64,000 bases of DNA from an uncultured Paracoccaceae bacterium (lineage in GTDB: Bacteria; Pseudomonadota; Alphaproteobacteria; Rhodobacterales; Rhodobacteraceae), in contig CANNFQ010000007.1 of NCBI GenBank assembly GCA_947503925.1, positions 1 to 64,000 on the forward strand, given 5' to 3'. The notes beneath the pieces are model-generated. The model was not told where the DNA came from, did not search any database, and was given only the letters and a program-made list of their open reading frames with translations. Positions 15,945 through 25,102 of the stretch are shown here, piece by piece. Each line of letters opens with the position of its first letter. Position 1 is the first letter of the stretch. Both the position numbers and the translations under genes were made by a program.

Positions 15945-17045
15945 ATGGCTACGCTTGACCTTCTTTCGATCAGTAAATCCTTTGGCGCCGCGAAGGTGCT
16001 GCATGACATTAGTCTGGCCATCAATGACAAGGAATTTGTGGTGTTTGTCGGCCCATCGGGCTGTGGTAAATCCACCCTGCTGCGTATCATCGCCGGGCTG
16101 GAAGAGGCCACATCAGGTCAGATCATGATTGGCGGCGATGACGTCAGCAATGCCCATCCCGTCGATCGCGGCATTTCGATGGTTTTCCAGTCTTATGCGC
16201 TTTACCCGCATCTGAGTGTTTATGAAAACATCGCCTTTCCCCTGCGCGTTCAGAAGCTTTCGCAGCAGGACATGGATACCCGCGTGCAGCGCGCGGCCGA
16301 CATCCTGCAACTGACCGACAAGTTGCAGTTGAAGCCTGGCCAGCTATCGGGTGGTCAGCGTCAGCGTGTGGCTATTGGCCGTTCGATTGTTCGCAATCCG
16401 AAGATTTTCCTGTTTGACGAACCGTTGTCGAACCTTGACGCGGCCTTGCGCGGCGACATGCGTGTGGAGCTGAGCCAACTGCATCGCAGCCTTGATGCCA
16501 CTATGGTTTACGTCACGCATGATCAGGTCGAGGCGATGACGATGGCCGACCGGATCGTTGTGTTGAACGGTGGTCGGGTGGAGCAATTCGGCACCCCGAT
16601 GGAGCTGTACCATCATCCCAAGACGAAATTCGTCGCCTCTTTCATTGGTCAGCCGAATATGAACCTGGTCCCTGCGACCGTGACCGGTGCTGATGCATCC
16701 AGTCTTGGCGTAGAACTGCCCGGCGGTTACCGGATGACATTGCCAGTTGAGGCAAGCACCGTCGCCGTGGGCGACAAGGTCGAGGTTGGCATGCGCCCCG
16801 AACATGTCCAATTGGGCAAGGCCGGATTGGAGGTTAACGTCAACGTGCTGGAACGTCTGGGTGGTGTGTCGATCACCTACGGCACCGCCGCTGATGGCAC
16901 CCGGTTCTGCGCCTCGCTGCCTGGTGATGCGCAGATTGATGAAGGTGCGCCAATCACGTTGGGTGCAGCACCCGAGGATTGTCATGTATTTGACAAATCC
17001 GGCGATGTGTTGCGCAGGCGATCCGCCCCGGCCCTTGTCGCATGA
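15945..17045 (+). CDS. ABC transporter ATP-binding protein (UgpC/MsmK type)
   Basis: A 366-residue ATPase of the sugar importer. Walker A GPSGCGKST is at residues 36-44, the Q-loop Gln is in MVFQSYALYP, the signature is LSGGQRQRV, Walker B is FLFDEP, then D-loop SNLDAALR and switch His in YVTHDQVEAMT. The C-terminal about 120 residues form the OB-fold regulatory domain (MRPEHVQLG). One ATPase of this type can serve several importers, but its place here makes it the partner of the two permeases upstream. Its end overlaps the oxidoreductase start by 4 bp. Confidence 0.94.
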   Translation: MATLDLLSISKSFGAAKVLHDISLAINDKEFVVFVGPSGCGKSTLLRIIAGLEEATSGQIMIGGDDVSNAHPVDRGISMVFQSYALYPHLSVYENIAFPLRVQKLSQQDMDTRVQRAADILQLTDKLQLKPGQLSGGQRQRVAIGRSIVRNPKIFLFDEPLSNLDAALRGDMRVELSQLHRSLDATMVYVTHDQVEAMTMADRIVVLNGGRVEQFGTPMELYHHPKTKFVASFIGQPNMNLVPATVTGADASSLGVELPGGYRMTLPVEASTVAVGDKVEVGMRPEHVQLGKAGLEVNVNVLERLGGVSITYGTAADGTRFCASLPGDAQIDEGAPITLGAAPEDCHVFDKSGDVLRRRSAPALVA

Positions 17046-18178
17046 GGATCGTCACCGCAGGGATTGGCCTGCGTGCGGGCCATGTTTTGTCGATCATGAA
17101 AGAGGCGATGCCCGAGATCGACTTTGTTGGCTATTACGACCCGCAGCCCAGCCATCTGGACATGATTGGCATGGACACGCCGCGCTATGACGATGTGGCT
17201 GTGATGCTGGCAGAAGCGAATCCGGATCTGTTTTTCGTCGGCTCGCCCAACAGTTTTCATCTGGACCATATCAAGCTGGGTCTTGCCGCGGGCGTGCGCA
17301 TGTTCACCGAAAAGCCTGTCGTGACCACCAAGGCGGACACCATGGAGCTGGCTGCGTTGCTGGCCGAACATGGTACGGATCGGGTGATGGTGGGTCTTGT
17401 GTTGCGCTATTCGCAGCACATGGTTGACCTTCGCAAGGTGCTGGATCAGCTTGGCCCGATTACATCTTTGGAGGCGAGCGAACATATCGCCCCCTATCAC
17501 GGCGCGTTTTTCATGCGCGACTGGCGTCGCATGATCAAATGGTCGGGCGGCTTCATGCTCGAAAAATGCTGCCACGACATCGATATCTACAATATGGTAT
17601 GCCACTCACGGCCGCAGCGGGTCGCAAGCTTTGGCGGGCGCAAGTCGTTCGTACCAGAGTTTGCCCCCACGCTGAATTCCGAGAACGAGATCATGCACCG
17701 CAAGAAAAGCGTGTGGGAAAGCGTTGACGGTCCGTTCCGTTCCGACGGGGACATCATCGATTACCAGACCGCGATCCTGCAATATGAAAGCGGTGCAAGC
17801 CTGTCCTTTCACACCAATCTGAACGTCCCGGATGAACATCGCCGGTTCTGTATCATGGGTGCGCTGGGCATGGCGGAAGGCGATTTTGTGCGTGGGTCGC
17901 TGAAGGCGACCGCCCGCGATGGGTCGGTGATCGCCGATCATGATTATACCCAGATGGACACCACCAAGGCGTCGGCCCACTACGGCGCCGATCACATGAT
18001 GGTTGATGATATTCTGGCCTATCTGAAAGGCGAGACTGACGGCTTGCCCGTGGGTGTGACCGACGCGTTGGAGGCCGGACTGGCCGCAATGGCGATTGAC
18101 GAGGCCCGGATCACCGGGCGCGTCATCGATCTGACGGACATTTGGAAAGAATTTGACAGCTATGGATTACGCGCATGA
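17042..18178 (+). CDS. Gfo/Idh/MocA family oxidoreductase
   Basis: A 378-residue NAD(P)-binding protein. The N-terminal Rossmann fold has an unusual glycine motif (AGIGLRAGHV); FTEKPV carries the conserved Lys of the family, and the catalytic-type HDID follows GGFMLEKCC near residues 175-185. The C-terminal alpha/beta domain is complete. Members oxidise or epimerise sugars, cyclitols or glycosides, and some (GH109) are NAD-dependent glycosidases. Being translationally coupled to the ATPase before it and the SIS gene after it, it should act on the imported amino sugar or its disaccharide, but the reaction cannot be deduced. Confidence 0.85.
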   Translation: MRIVTAGIGLRAGHVLSIMKEAMPEIDFVGYYDPQPSHLDMIGMDTPRYDDVAVMLAEANPDLFFVGSPNSFHLDHIKLGLAAGVRMFTEKPVVTTKADTMELAALLAEHGTDRVMVGLVLRYSQHMVDLRKVLDQLGPITSLEASEHIAPYHGAFFMRDWRRMIKWSGGFMLEKCCHDIDIYNMVCHSRPQRVASFGGRKSFVPEFAPTLNSENEIMHRKKSVWESVDGPFRSDGDIIDYQTAILQYESGASLSFHTNLNVPDEHRRFCIMGALGMAEGDFVRGSLKATARDGSVIADHDYTQMDTTKASAHYGADHMMVDDILAYLKGETDGLPVGVTDALEAGLAAMAIDEARITGRVIDLTDIWKEFDSYGLRA

Positions 18179-19179
18179 CCGTTTCTGACACCAACCCTGG
18201 ACGTTTCATGGCGACGGAGGCGGCAGCAGCGATGGATGTGTTCTGTCGCACTGTGCGACAGCAGGTTGACGGCACTGGCATGCGGGCCACCCGCGCCATT
18301 TACACCATTGCGCGGGGGTCATCAGATGCTGCGGCGAACGTCCTGTCTTATGAGTTCATGCGCACGCTGGGCGCGCCGATGACATCCTTGCCCCCGTCGG
18401 TGTTTTCGCTGGGCGAAGGCGTCATGATGCAGGACTCCGTGGCCTTGGTGGTCAGCCAGTCAGGCGCCAGTGATGATCTGGTCCGGTCGGCCAAGGGGGC
18501 CGTTGCGGCAGGCGGTAAGGTGTTTGCGATCACTAATCAGCCGGACAGCCCGGTCGAAAAGGTGGCCAAGCTGACCGTGCCAATTGGCGCAGGTGAAGAG
18601 ATTGCCGTGCCTGCAACCAAAACGGTCATCGGTGCGATTGCTGCTGGTATGGCATTGCTGTCATCGGTGCAGCCCGCCTATCGCGATGCTGCCCTTGCGG
18701 CGGCCAAGGCGCTGGATGGTCTGTCGATGCAGCATCCTGATGCCGCCGCCATTCAGCCCGCCTTGCTGCGCGCGCGCAACGTTTATGTCATAGGTCGCGA
18801 CACCGGTTACGGTGCCGCGCAAGAGGTGGCGCTGAAGTTGAAGGAGTGCTGCGCGATCCACGCCGAGGCCTATTCCAGTTCAGAGGTTTTGCATGGCCCC
18901 GTCCAGCTGGCCACCAACCCGCTGATGGTGCTGATCCTTGATAACGGATCGGATATTGTGCAGGACAGCCTTGATCAGGCGGAGGCCCGTTTTCGTGCGA
19001 TTGATTGCGACGTGCATAGGATCAGCCCTGCTGATATCGGTGCCGGTGATCTGGTGCCTGCTGCTGCGGCTGCCGTATTGCTGGCGATGATGTATCCGAT
19101 CATTCTGAATACCGCATTGGCGTTGGGCCTGAACCCGGACCAACCCGAAACCCTGTCGAAAGTGACCAAGACCACATGA
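18175..19179 (+). CDS. SIS-domain protein, glucosamine-6-phosphate deaminase type (NagB-II/GlmS isomerase-like)
   Basis: A 334-residue protein made of two sugar-isomerase (SIS) domains, like the C-terminal half of glucosamine synthase without the glutaminase part. Phosphate-binding motifs are visible in VSQSGASDD and ARGSSDAA; the active-site Glu/His region is HAEAYSSSEVLHGPVQ near residue 230. NagB-II proteins convert glucosamine-6-phosphate to fructose-6-phosphate and ammonia. It overlaps both neighbours by 4 bp. A second, different SIS protein follows, so each probably takes a different amino-sugar phosphate. Confidence 0.85.
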   Translation: MTVSDTNPGRFMATEAAAAMDVFCRTVRQQVDGTGMRATRAIYTIARGSSDAAANVLSYEFMRTLGAPMTSLPPSVFSLGEGVMMQDSVALVVSQSGASDDLVRSAKGAVAAGGKVFAITNQPDSPVEKVAKLTVPIGAGEEIAVPATKTVIGAIAAGMALLSSVQPAYRDAALAAAKALDGLSMQHPDAAAIQPALLRARNVYVIGRDTGYGAAQEVALKLKECCAIHAEAYSSSEVLHGPVQLATNPLMVLILDNGSDIVQDSLDQAEARFRAIDCDVHRISPADIGAGDLVPAAAAAVLLAMMYPIILNTALALGLNPDQPETLSKVTKTT

Positions 19180-20228
19180 GCGATGACCTGACCAAATGGG
19201 CGACTTGGCGCGAATTGTCCCAGCAGCCGGATATTTGGCGTGACTGGGGCCGTATGCTCAATGTTGCCCGCTTGCGCGCATGGATTGCCGCGCAAGATTT
19301 TGATTGCGTCTGGTTCTGCGGGGCGGGCACAAGCGCCTATATCGGTGATATCGTTGCCGCCTGGGTGCCTGGTGCCCGGTCCGTGCCATCAACGGATATG
19401 GTCGCTGATCCCGCCCGCCTGTTGCAACATGTGCGCCCGCTGGTTGTCAGCTTTGGCCGGTCCGGTAACAGTGCAGAGACGATCGGCACACTGGATGCGC
19501 TGGATGCCCTTGCCCCGGATGCCCCGCGCCTGAACATCACCTGCAACAAGGATAGCGCATTGGCGACCCGTCCGTCGTCTGCCCCGACCGAAGTAATTAT
19601 CCTGCCAGATGCAACCCATGATGCGGGTTTTGCGATGACGTCGAGCTTTTCGACGATGTTACTGACGGCTCTCGCCCTGTTTGATGAAGAATGCGATTTT
19701 GCGGCCCGATGCGATGCCTTGGCCGCCGAGCTGGAAGCGATGTTGCCCGATTTGCAGGCGGGTCCAGTGCCGGGCAGGGCGGTTTATGTGGGTTCCGGCC
19801 CGCTGGCTTTTGCCGCGCGGGAGGCGGCGTTGAAGGTGATGGAACTTTCCGCAGGCCAGATTCCGGCCTTGTGGGACAGCAGCCTGGGCTTTCGCCATGG
19901 CCCGAAATCCTTTGTCACGGATGAGACGGTGGTCACTGTGTTTACCAGCCCGGCCGCGCCAACCAGCCAATATGATACCGATCTGGTGGCAGAGCTGCGC
20001 GCCCAATTTCCCGGCGTCCGTGTCATTGCCGCCGGTCCTGATGCGGATATTCCCATTCCGATGCCTTTCGGTCCGGCCTGGGCTGCGCCGCTATGCGTTG
20101 CCATTGCGCAAGTCAGTGGCGTGGTCTGGTCTGATGCGATGGGCCTGAATGTCGATGATCCTTTTGTTGGCAAAGGCACGCTGAGCCGCGTTGTGGCGGG
20201 CGTGAAACTCTATCCGGTGGCGTCATGA
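19176..20228 (+). CDS. SIS-domain protein, AgaS-like (amino-sugar-6-phosphate deaminase/isomerase)
   Basis: A 350-residue double-SIS protein closer to AgaS than to NagB-II: FCGAGTSAYIGD, SFGRSGNSAET and REAALKVMELSAGQIPALWD followed by LGFRHGPKSFV are AgaS hallmarks. AgaS converts galactosamine-6-phosphate to a tagatose phosphate and ammonia. Its presence beside NagB-II suggests that the locus handles both gluco- and galacto-configured amino sugars, or that the two form a hetero-oligomer; this is inference. The start and stop overlap the adjacent genes by 4 bp. Confidence 0.83.
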   Translation: MSDDLTKWATWRELSQQPDIWRDWGRMLNVARLRAWIAAQDFDCVWFCGAGTSAYIGDIVAAWVPGARSVPSTDMVADPARLLQHVRPLVVSFGRSGNSAETIGTLDALDALAPDAPRLNITCNKDSALATRPSSAPTEVIILPDATHDAGFAMTSSFSTMLLTALALFDEECDFAARCDALAAELEAMLPDLQAGPVPGRAVYVGSGPLAFAAREAALKVMELSAGQIPALWDSSLGFRHGPKSFVTDETVVTVFTSPAAPTSQYDTDLVAELRAQFPGVRVIAAGPDADIPIPMPFGPAWAAPLCVAIAQVSGVVWSDAMGLNVDDPFVGKGTLSRVVAGVKLYPVAS

Positions 20229-21157
20229 AGGCGGCGGGGATTGATCTGGGCGGCACCAAGATCGAGGTGCAGTTATTTGACGATGACTGGCACCCGGTTA
20301 CACGCCAGCGCAGGGATACCCCATCAGATTACGACGCGCTTGTTGCTGCCATCGCCGATCAGATTGCATGGGCAGAGGCAAAGGCCGGTGCCCCGCTTCC
20401 CGTGGGGATTGGGGCGGCGGGATTGATCAACCCCGCGACCGGGTTGGCATTGACCGCCAACCTTCCCGCCACGGGGCGCCCGTTTCCGGCTGATATCGCC
20501 ACTGCTGCCGGACGGCCAGTGACTTATGTGAATGATTGCCGTGCCCTTGCCTTGTCAGAGGCGGTTTTTGGTCTCGGTGCCGGGCATCGCACCGTGATGT
20601 CGCTGGTGCTGGGTACTGGCGTTGGCGGCGGTATTGCGGTTGATCGAGCCATTCTGCAAGGCCCGACCCTGACGGGCGGTGAATTTGGCCACACATCCGC
20701 GCCCGCGCATCTGATCGCTGCCCATGATCTGCCGATCTGGCGCTGTGGTTGTGGCCGATTGGGCTGCATCGAGACTTATGTCGCCGGTCCGGGGATGAGC
20801 CGATTGGCCGCTCATATGACCGGCCAAGCCGTGACCCCACCCGAAATCGCCGCCAGTCGTGATGGCGACATGGCGCAGGTCTGGCAGGTCTGGTGCGCGC
20901 TTTGCGCGGATATGCTGCACAGTCTGACCCTGACGGTCGATCCTGATCTGATCGTGCTGGGCGGCGGCCTAAGCCAGATCGATGGCATTGTTGCTGACTT
21001 GACGGCTGCTGCTCATGACGCCCAGATCGGCGATTTCGGGGTCGTGCCCATCGCCGTGGCACAGGGTGGTGATACCAGTGGTGCCCGGGGTGCCGCCTAT
21101 GCCGCCTGGGCTGACCAACACGCTGCCACCCCGCAACAACAAATCCGTCGAGGATGA
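20225..21157 (+). CDS. ROK family sugar kinase (probable N-acetylglucosamine kinase)
   Basis: A 310-residue cytoplasmic kinase with the ATP-binding motif DLGGTKIEV at the N-terminus, the catalytic Asp in YVNDCRALALSE, the second phosphate loop in LGTGVGGGIA, and the ROK zinc motif CGCGRLGCIE with its upstream HTSAPAH. ROK kinases of this length, without a DNA-binding domain, phosphorylate GlcNAc, ManNAc or glucose. With nagA next to it, GlcNAc (or GalNAc) to the 6-phosphate is the expected reaction. Three bases separate it from nagA. Confidence 0.88.
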   Translation: MKAAGIDLGGTKIEVQLFDDDWHPVTRQRRDTPSDYDALVAAIADQIAWAEAKAGAPLPVGIGAAGLINPATGLALTANLPATGRPFPADIATAAGRPVTYVNDCRALALSEAVFGLGAGHRTVMSLVLGTGVGGGIAVDRAILQGPTLTGGEFGHTSAPAHLIAAHDLPIWRCGCGRLGCIETYVAGPGMSRLAAHMTGQAVTPPEIAASRDGDMAQVWQVWCALCADMLHSLTLTVDPDLIVLGGGLSQIDGIVADLTAAAHDAQIGDFGVVPIAVAQGGDTSGARGAAYAAWADQHAATPQQQIRRG

Positions 21158-21160
21158 GAT

Positions 21161-22300
21161 ATGAGCCAGTTCTGGATCACCGCTGATCGCATTTTTGATG
21201 GACAGACCCTGCTGGACGGTATGGGTCTGCGGATCACGGAAGGCGCGGTGGCCGAGATCGCCGCCGCCCCGGCAGAGGCGACGCGGATCAGGGGCTGCCT
21301 GACCCCGGGATATGTGGATCTGCAGGTGAATGGTGGTGGTGGTGTGATGCTGAACACTACACCGACCCGCGACGGCATGGCCCGGATCGCTGCGGCCCAT
21401 CGCCGGTTTGGTACCGTGGCCATCATGCCCACGGTGATTACCGACAGTCCCGAGGTGATGGAGCAGGCGGCGGACGCAGCGCTGGCGGCCCAAGGGAATC
21501 TAGGCGTCGTTGGATTGCATATTGAGGGGCCGCATATCGCGCAGGTCCGGCGCGGCACTCATGATGGCCGGTTTATCCGTCCGCTGGATGGTCGGACAAT
21601 GCGGGTGGTCAGCCGCCTACGCGAAGCGGATGTGCCGGTGATGATCACATTGGCCCCCGAGACGGTCGCAGCGGAGCAAATCACCGCCCTCACCCAATTG
21701 GGAGCGGTTGTGTCCATCGGCCACACCGATGCCACTGCTGATCAGGTGGAGGATGCGATTGCTGCCGGCGCCAGCTGTGCCACCCATCTGTTTAACGCGA
21801 TGTCGCCGATGGCCACCCGTGCCCCCGGGACGGCAGGGGCCGTTTTGAATGCCGAGATTTATGCAGGCATCATTTGCGACGGGCATCATGTGGATGATCG
21901 CATGGTGCAGTTGGCCCTGCGTGGCCGTCCGTTGCCAGACCGGCTGTTCCTGGTGTCTGACGCAATGTCTACTGTAGGTGGTCCTGATCATTTCGATCTT
22001 TATGGCCAACCCGTCCATCTGGAAAATGGTAAACTGATCAACGCCGAAGGCGGGCTGGCGGGCGCGCATGTAACCCAGGCTGAGGCTGTTCAGCGCCTTG
22101 TTCGAGTGCTGGATGTGGCGCCGGAACGCGCGTTGTGCATGGCGATTACAACACCTGCCGCCGCGATTGGTCAGCCGGATCTGGCATCCCTGATTGGCCG
22201 CCCGTTAACAGATATTTTACGCTTGGCGGATGACATGCAGGTGCTTGGCACCCTTGCTGATGCTGTAACAGGACCCACAACCGTTGATGCTGCAGAGTAA
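21161..22300 (+). CDS. nagA: N-acetylglucosamine-6-phosphate deacetylase
   Basis: A 379-residue amidohydrolase-superfamily metalloenzyme that removes acetate from GlcNAc-6-P (many also take GalNAc-6-P). Visible motifs are GYVDLQVNGGGG, the metal-binding Glu in LHIEGPH, His residues in SIGHTDAT and ATHLFNAMS, CDGHHVDD, and the catalytic Asp in LVSDAMS. The product feeds the two SIS proteins. It is coupled to the ROK gene and overlaps the cutC start by 14 bp. Confidence 0.94.
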   Translation: MSQFWITADRIFDGQTLLDGMGLRITEGAVAEIAAAPAEATRIRGCLTPGYVDLQVNGGGGVMLNTTPTRDGMARIAAAHRRFGTVAIMPTVITDSPEVMEQAADAALAAQGNLGVVGLHIEGPHIAQVRRGTHDGRFIRPLDGRTMRVVSRLREADVPVMITLAPETVAAEQITALTQLGAVVSIGHTDATADQVEDAIAAGASCATHLFNAMSPMATRAPGTAGAVLNAEIYAGIICDGHHVDDRMVQLALRGRPLPDRLFLVSDAMSTVGGPDHFDLYGQPVHLENGKLINAEGGLAGAHVTQAEAVQRLVRVLDVAPERALCMAITTPAAAIGQPDLASLIGRPLTDILRLADDMQVLGTLADAVTGPTTVDAAE

Positions 22301-23015
22301 CGATTTCACGCTGGAAGTCTGTGTCGAAAGTGCCGTGGGGCTGCTGACCTGTGAAGGCCGCGCTGACCGGATCGAACTTTGCAGTGCGCTTGGTCTGGGT
22401 GGACTGACCCCAGGGCCGGGTTTGATCCGGCGGGCGCAGGCCTATACCGTGCCGGCGCATGTGCTGATCCGCCCACGCCCGGGCGACTTTATCTATGATC
22501 GCCATGATCTGGCTGCGGCGATTGCCGATATCTGCTTTGTCCGGGAATGCGGGTTGGCCGGTGTTGTTATAGGGGCGGCCCGCGATGATCGCCTTGATCT
22601 AGCCGCCATGCGCAACATGATTGATGCGGCAGAGGGGTTGCATGTCACCCTTCACCGGGTGGTCGACATCCTGCCTGATCCGATGCTGGTGTTGGATCAG
22701 GCAATTGCCCTGGGTGTCGGACGTATCCTGACTGCGGGCGGTGCGCAGGGCGCGGCCGACGGGACCGCGCAATTGACAAGGATGCAAGACGCCGCCGCTG
22801 ACCAGATTGAGATCATGGCAGGCTCCGGTGTGACGGCGGCCAATGTCGTGCAGATCGCGAATGCAACCGGGATCAGGTCCTTTCATGCCTCATGCACATC
22901 AGTCGCCCCAAAGAATGGCAGTTTGGCTGCGTTCGGCTTTGGCGAGCAGTTGGTCACCGACAAAGGCAAGATCGAAGCGTTGCGCGCGAAGCTGAATGCG
23001 TTTGCAACAACCTGA
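22287..23015 (+). CDS. cutC: CutC family protein
   Basis: A 242-residue TIM-barrel protein of the CutC family: LEVCVESAVGLLTCEGRADR, IELCSALGLGGLTPG, VLIRPRPGDFIY, HRVVDILPDP and ILTAGGAQ are all present. CutC was first described in copper homeostasis, but its biochemical activity is unresolved and several family members sit in sugar operons. Here it overlaps the 3' end of nagA and is the last gene of the tightly coupled amino-sugar operon, which argues for a carbohydrate role. The copper island starts 2 kb downstream, so a copper link by position cannot be excluded but looks accidental. Confidence 0.88.
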   Translation: MLQSNDFTLEVCVESAVGLLTCEGRADRIELCSALGLGGLTPGPGLIRRAQAYTVPAHVLIRPRPGDFIYDRHDLAAAIADICFVRECGLAGVVIGAARDDRLDLAAMRNMIDAAEGLHVTLHRVVDILPDPMLVLDQAIALGVGRILTAGGAQGAADGTAQLTRMQDAAADQIEIMAGSGVTAANVVQIANATGIRSFHASCTSVAPKNGSLAAFGFGEQLVTDKGKIEALRAKLNAFATT

Positions 23016-23064
23016 CCAGTTATTTGATCACAAGTGGTGCTGTCTAATCCTGTTGGGGGATGTA

Positions 23065-23093
23065 TTGTCGCGACAAATCACCGGCATTGCCGG
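23065..23093. promoter_or_regulatory. Two palindromes in the leader of the IlvD/Edd gene
   Basis: TTGTCGCGACAA (23065-23076) is a perfect 12-bp palindrome, followed at 23081-23093 by CCGGCA-T-TGCCGG. Both lie in the 104-bp gap between cutC and the dehydratase and could be a repressor operator and a small hairpin. If the protein started at the upstream ATG (23060) they would be coding. Confidence 0.45.
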
Positions 23094-23119
23094 GTGCCTC
23101 AGACGTGAAAGATAGCAAA

Positions 23120-24916
23120 ATGGCCAAAATGAGCAAAGAGGACCTGCGTTCGCGCCAATGGTTCGCGAATGCCGATGATTCTGAGATGACAGCGCTATAT
23201 CTGGAGCGTTACCTGAATTACGGGCTGACCCGCGAGGAACTGCAGGGCGGCAAGCCGATTATTGCAATTGCTCAGACTGGCAGCGATCTGTCGCCTTGCA
23301 ACCGCCACCATATCGAATTGGGAAAGCGCGTCCGTGACGGCATTATTGCCGCTGGGGGGACATGTATTGAGGTGCCGGTGCATCCGATCCAAGAAACCGG
23401 CAAACGTCCGACAGCCAGCCTGGACCGTAACCTGTCCTACTTGTCGCTGGTCGAGTCGCTTTATGGCTATCCGATTGACGGTGTTGTGCTGACCATTGGC
23501 TGTGACAAGACGACCCCCGCCTTGTTGATGGCTGCCGCGACCGTCAACATTCCAGCCATTGCCCTGTCCGTTGGTCCGATGCTGAATGGCTGGTGGGATG
23601 GCGAACGCGCCGGATCCGGTACAGTGATCTGGAAAGCCCGCGAGATGATGGCCAAAGGTGAGATTGATGGCGACGGTTTCATGGAAATCGCCGCATCCTC
23701 CGCCCCTTCCGTGGGCTATTGCAACACGATGGGCACGGCCACGACAATGAATTCGTTGGCCGAGGCACTGGGCATGCAATTGCCCGGCAGTGCAGCCATT
23801 CCCGCCCCTTATCGTGAGCGTGGTCAGATCAGTTATGAAACCGGCAAGCGGATCGTTGAGATGGTGTGGGACGATCTGCGTCCGTCCGACATCATGACGC
23901 GCGAGGCGTTTGAAAATGCGGTTGTCATCAACTCTGCCATTGGCGGGTCTTCGAACGCCCCGATCCATCTGAACGCGATTGCCGCCCATCTGGGCGTGCC
24001 ACTGGACAATGATGATTGGCAACGTCTGGGCCATCATATCCCGCTATTGGTGAATTTGCAGCCTGCGGGCAAATATCTGGGCGAGGATTACCATCGTGCT
24101 GGTGGGGTGCCTTCGGTCGTGGCCGCATTGCTGGATGCCGGGTTGCTGCCCTATCCGCAGGCAGTGACGGCCAATGGGCAAAGCATGGGCGACAATTGTG
24201 CCGGGCAGCAGGCCAGTAATGCCGATGTCATCCGCCCGGTTTCCGATGCGTTGGTCACAGATGCCGGGTTCTTGAACCTCAAGGGCAATCTGTTTGAAAG
24301 CGCGATCATGAAAACCAGCGTGATCAGTGCCGCGTTCCGTGCCCGCTATCTGTCCAACCCTGACGATCCCGATGCGTTCGAAGGCCGGGCTGTCGTGTTT
24401 GACGGACCAGAGGATTATCACCACAGGATTGATGATCCGGCTGAAAACATTGACGAAAACTGCGTTCTTTTCATGCGCGGTGCGGGCCCAAAGGGGTATC
24501 CCGGCGGTGCAGAGGTGGTGAATATGCGCGCCCCGTCTTACCTGCTGAAAAAAGGTGTGGATGCGTTGCCTTGCATCGGCGATGGCCGTCAATCGGGGAC
24601 GTCCGGGTCGCCTTCGATCCTGAATGCGTCGCCAGAGGCTGCAGATAGCGGTGGCCTGGCGCTGTTGCAGACCGGTGACCATGTGCGCATCGATCTGGGC
24701 AAGTGCACCGCTGATATGCTGGTCCCGCTGGATGAACTGGCCGACCGTGCCGCCAAGCTGGCGGAGGCGGGCGGCTATCACGGCCCCGATAGCCAGACAC
24801 CATGGCAGCAGTATTTCCGCGAGTTGGTGGGCGGTCTGGACAAAGGTATGACACTGCGGGATGCGCCGGGCTATCGCGATATCGCGCGCAAAGCGCATCC
24901 GCGTAACAGCCATTGA
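23120..24916 (+). CDS. IlvD/Edd family dehydratase, sugar-acid (pentonate) type
   Basis: A 598-residue iron-sulfur dehydratase. Three Cys expected to hold the cluster are in [17 protein letters not shown] and [11 protein letters not shown]; the metal and substrate region EIPVHP-like ([14 protein letters not shown]), GSGT and [10 protein letters not shown] follow. Length and motif spelling fit L-arabonate/D-xylonate dehydratases better than the biosynthetic dihydroxyacid dehydratase IlvD. It would remove water from an aldonic acid to give a 2-keto-3-deoxy acid. Together with the Gfo/Idh oxidoreductase it suggests an oxidative side route at this locus; this is inference. Start: ATG after GAAAGA; GTG five codons upstream and ATG at 23060 are alternatives. 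Confidence 0.85.
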   Translation: MAKMSKEDLRSRQWFANADDSEMTALYLERYLNYGLTREELQGGKPIIAIAQTGSDLSPCNRHHIELGKRVRDGIIAAGGTCIEVPVHPIQETGKRPTASLDRNLSYLSLVESLYGYPIDGVVLTIGCDKTTPALLMAAATVNIPAIALSVGPMLNGWWDGERAGSGTVIWKAREMMAKGEIDGDGFMEIAASSAPSVGYCNTMGTATTMNSLAEALGMQLPGSAAIPAPYRERGQISYETGKRIVEMVWDDLRPSDIMTREAFENAVVINSAIGGSSNAPIHLNAIAAHLGVPLDNDDWQRLGHHIPLLVNLQPAGKYLGEDYHRAGGVPSVVAALLDAGLLPYPQAVTANGQSMGDNCAGQQASNADVIRPVSDALVTDAGFLNLKGNLFESAIMKTSVISAAFRARYLSNPDDPDAFEGRAVVFDGPEDYHHRIDDPAENIDENCVLFMRGAGPKGYPGGAEVVNMRAPSYLLKKGVDALPCIGDGRQSGTSGSPSILNASPEAADSGGLALLQTGDHVRIDLGKCTADMLVPLDELADRAAKLAEAGGYHGPDSQTPWQQYFRELVGGLDKGMTLRDAPGYRDIARKAHPRNSH

Positions 24917-25102
24917 CCACCGGGATCGCTGCATGCAGATACAACAGCAGAGATTTGGCAACTGACCAAACCAGAGTCGAACTGAGGTCTGCTGTGCGGA
25001 CTTAGCGCCAATTCGCTGCAACTGCGCCAATGTCCGCTATCGGAAATTGGGAGTCAGAGGCGCCGGGCTTTGGGGGCATAAAACACATACTTCGGCATCG
25101 TA

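Noticed and set aside
24917-25102. Possible gene or repeat between the dehydratase and the DsbA-like gene
   Set aside because: No credible frame; a few short inverted pieces (GGTCTGC...GCGGAC) look like degraded intergenic DNA, probably the left border of the island, but I cannot define an end.
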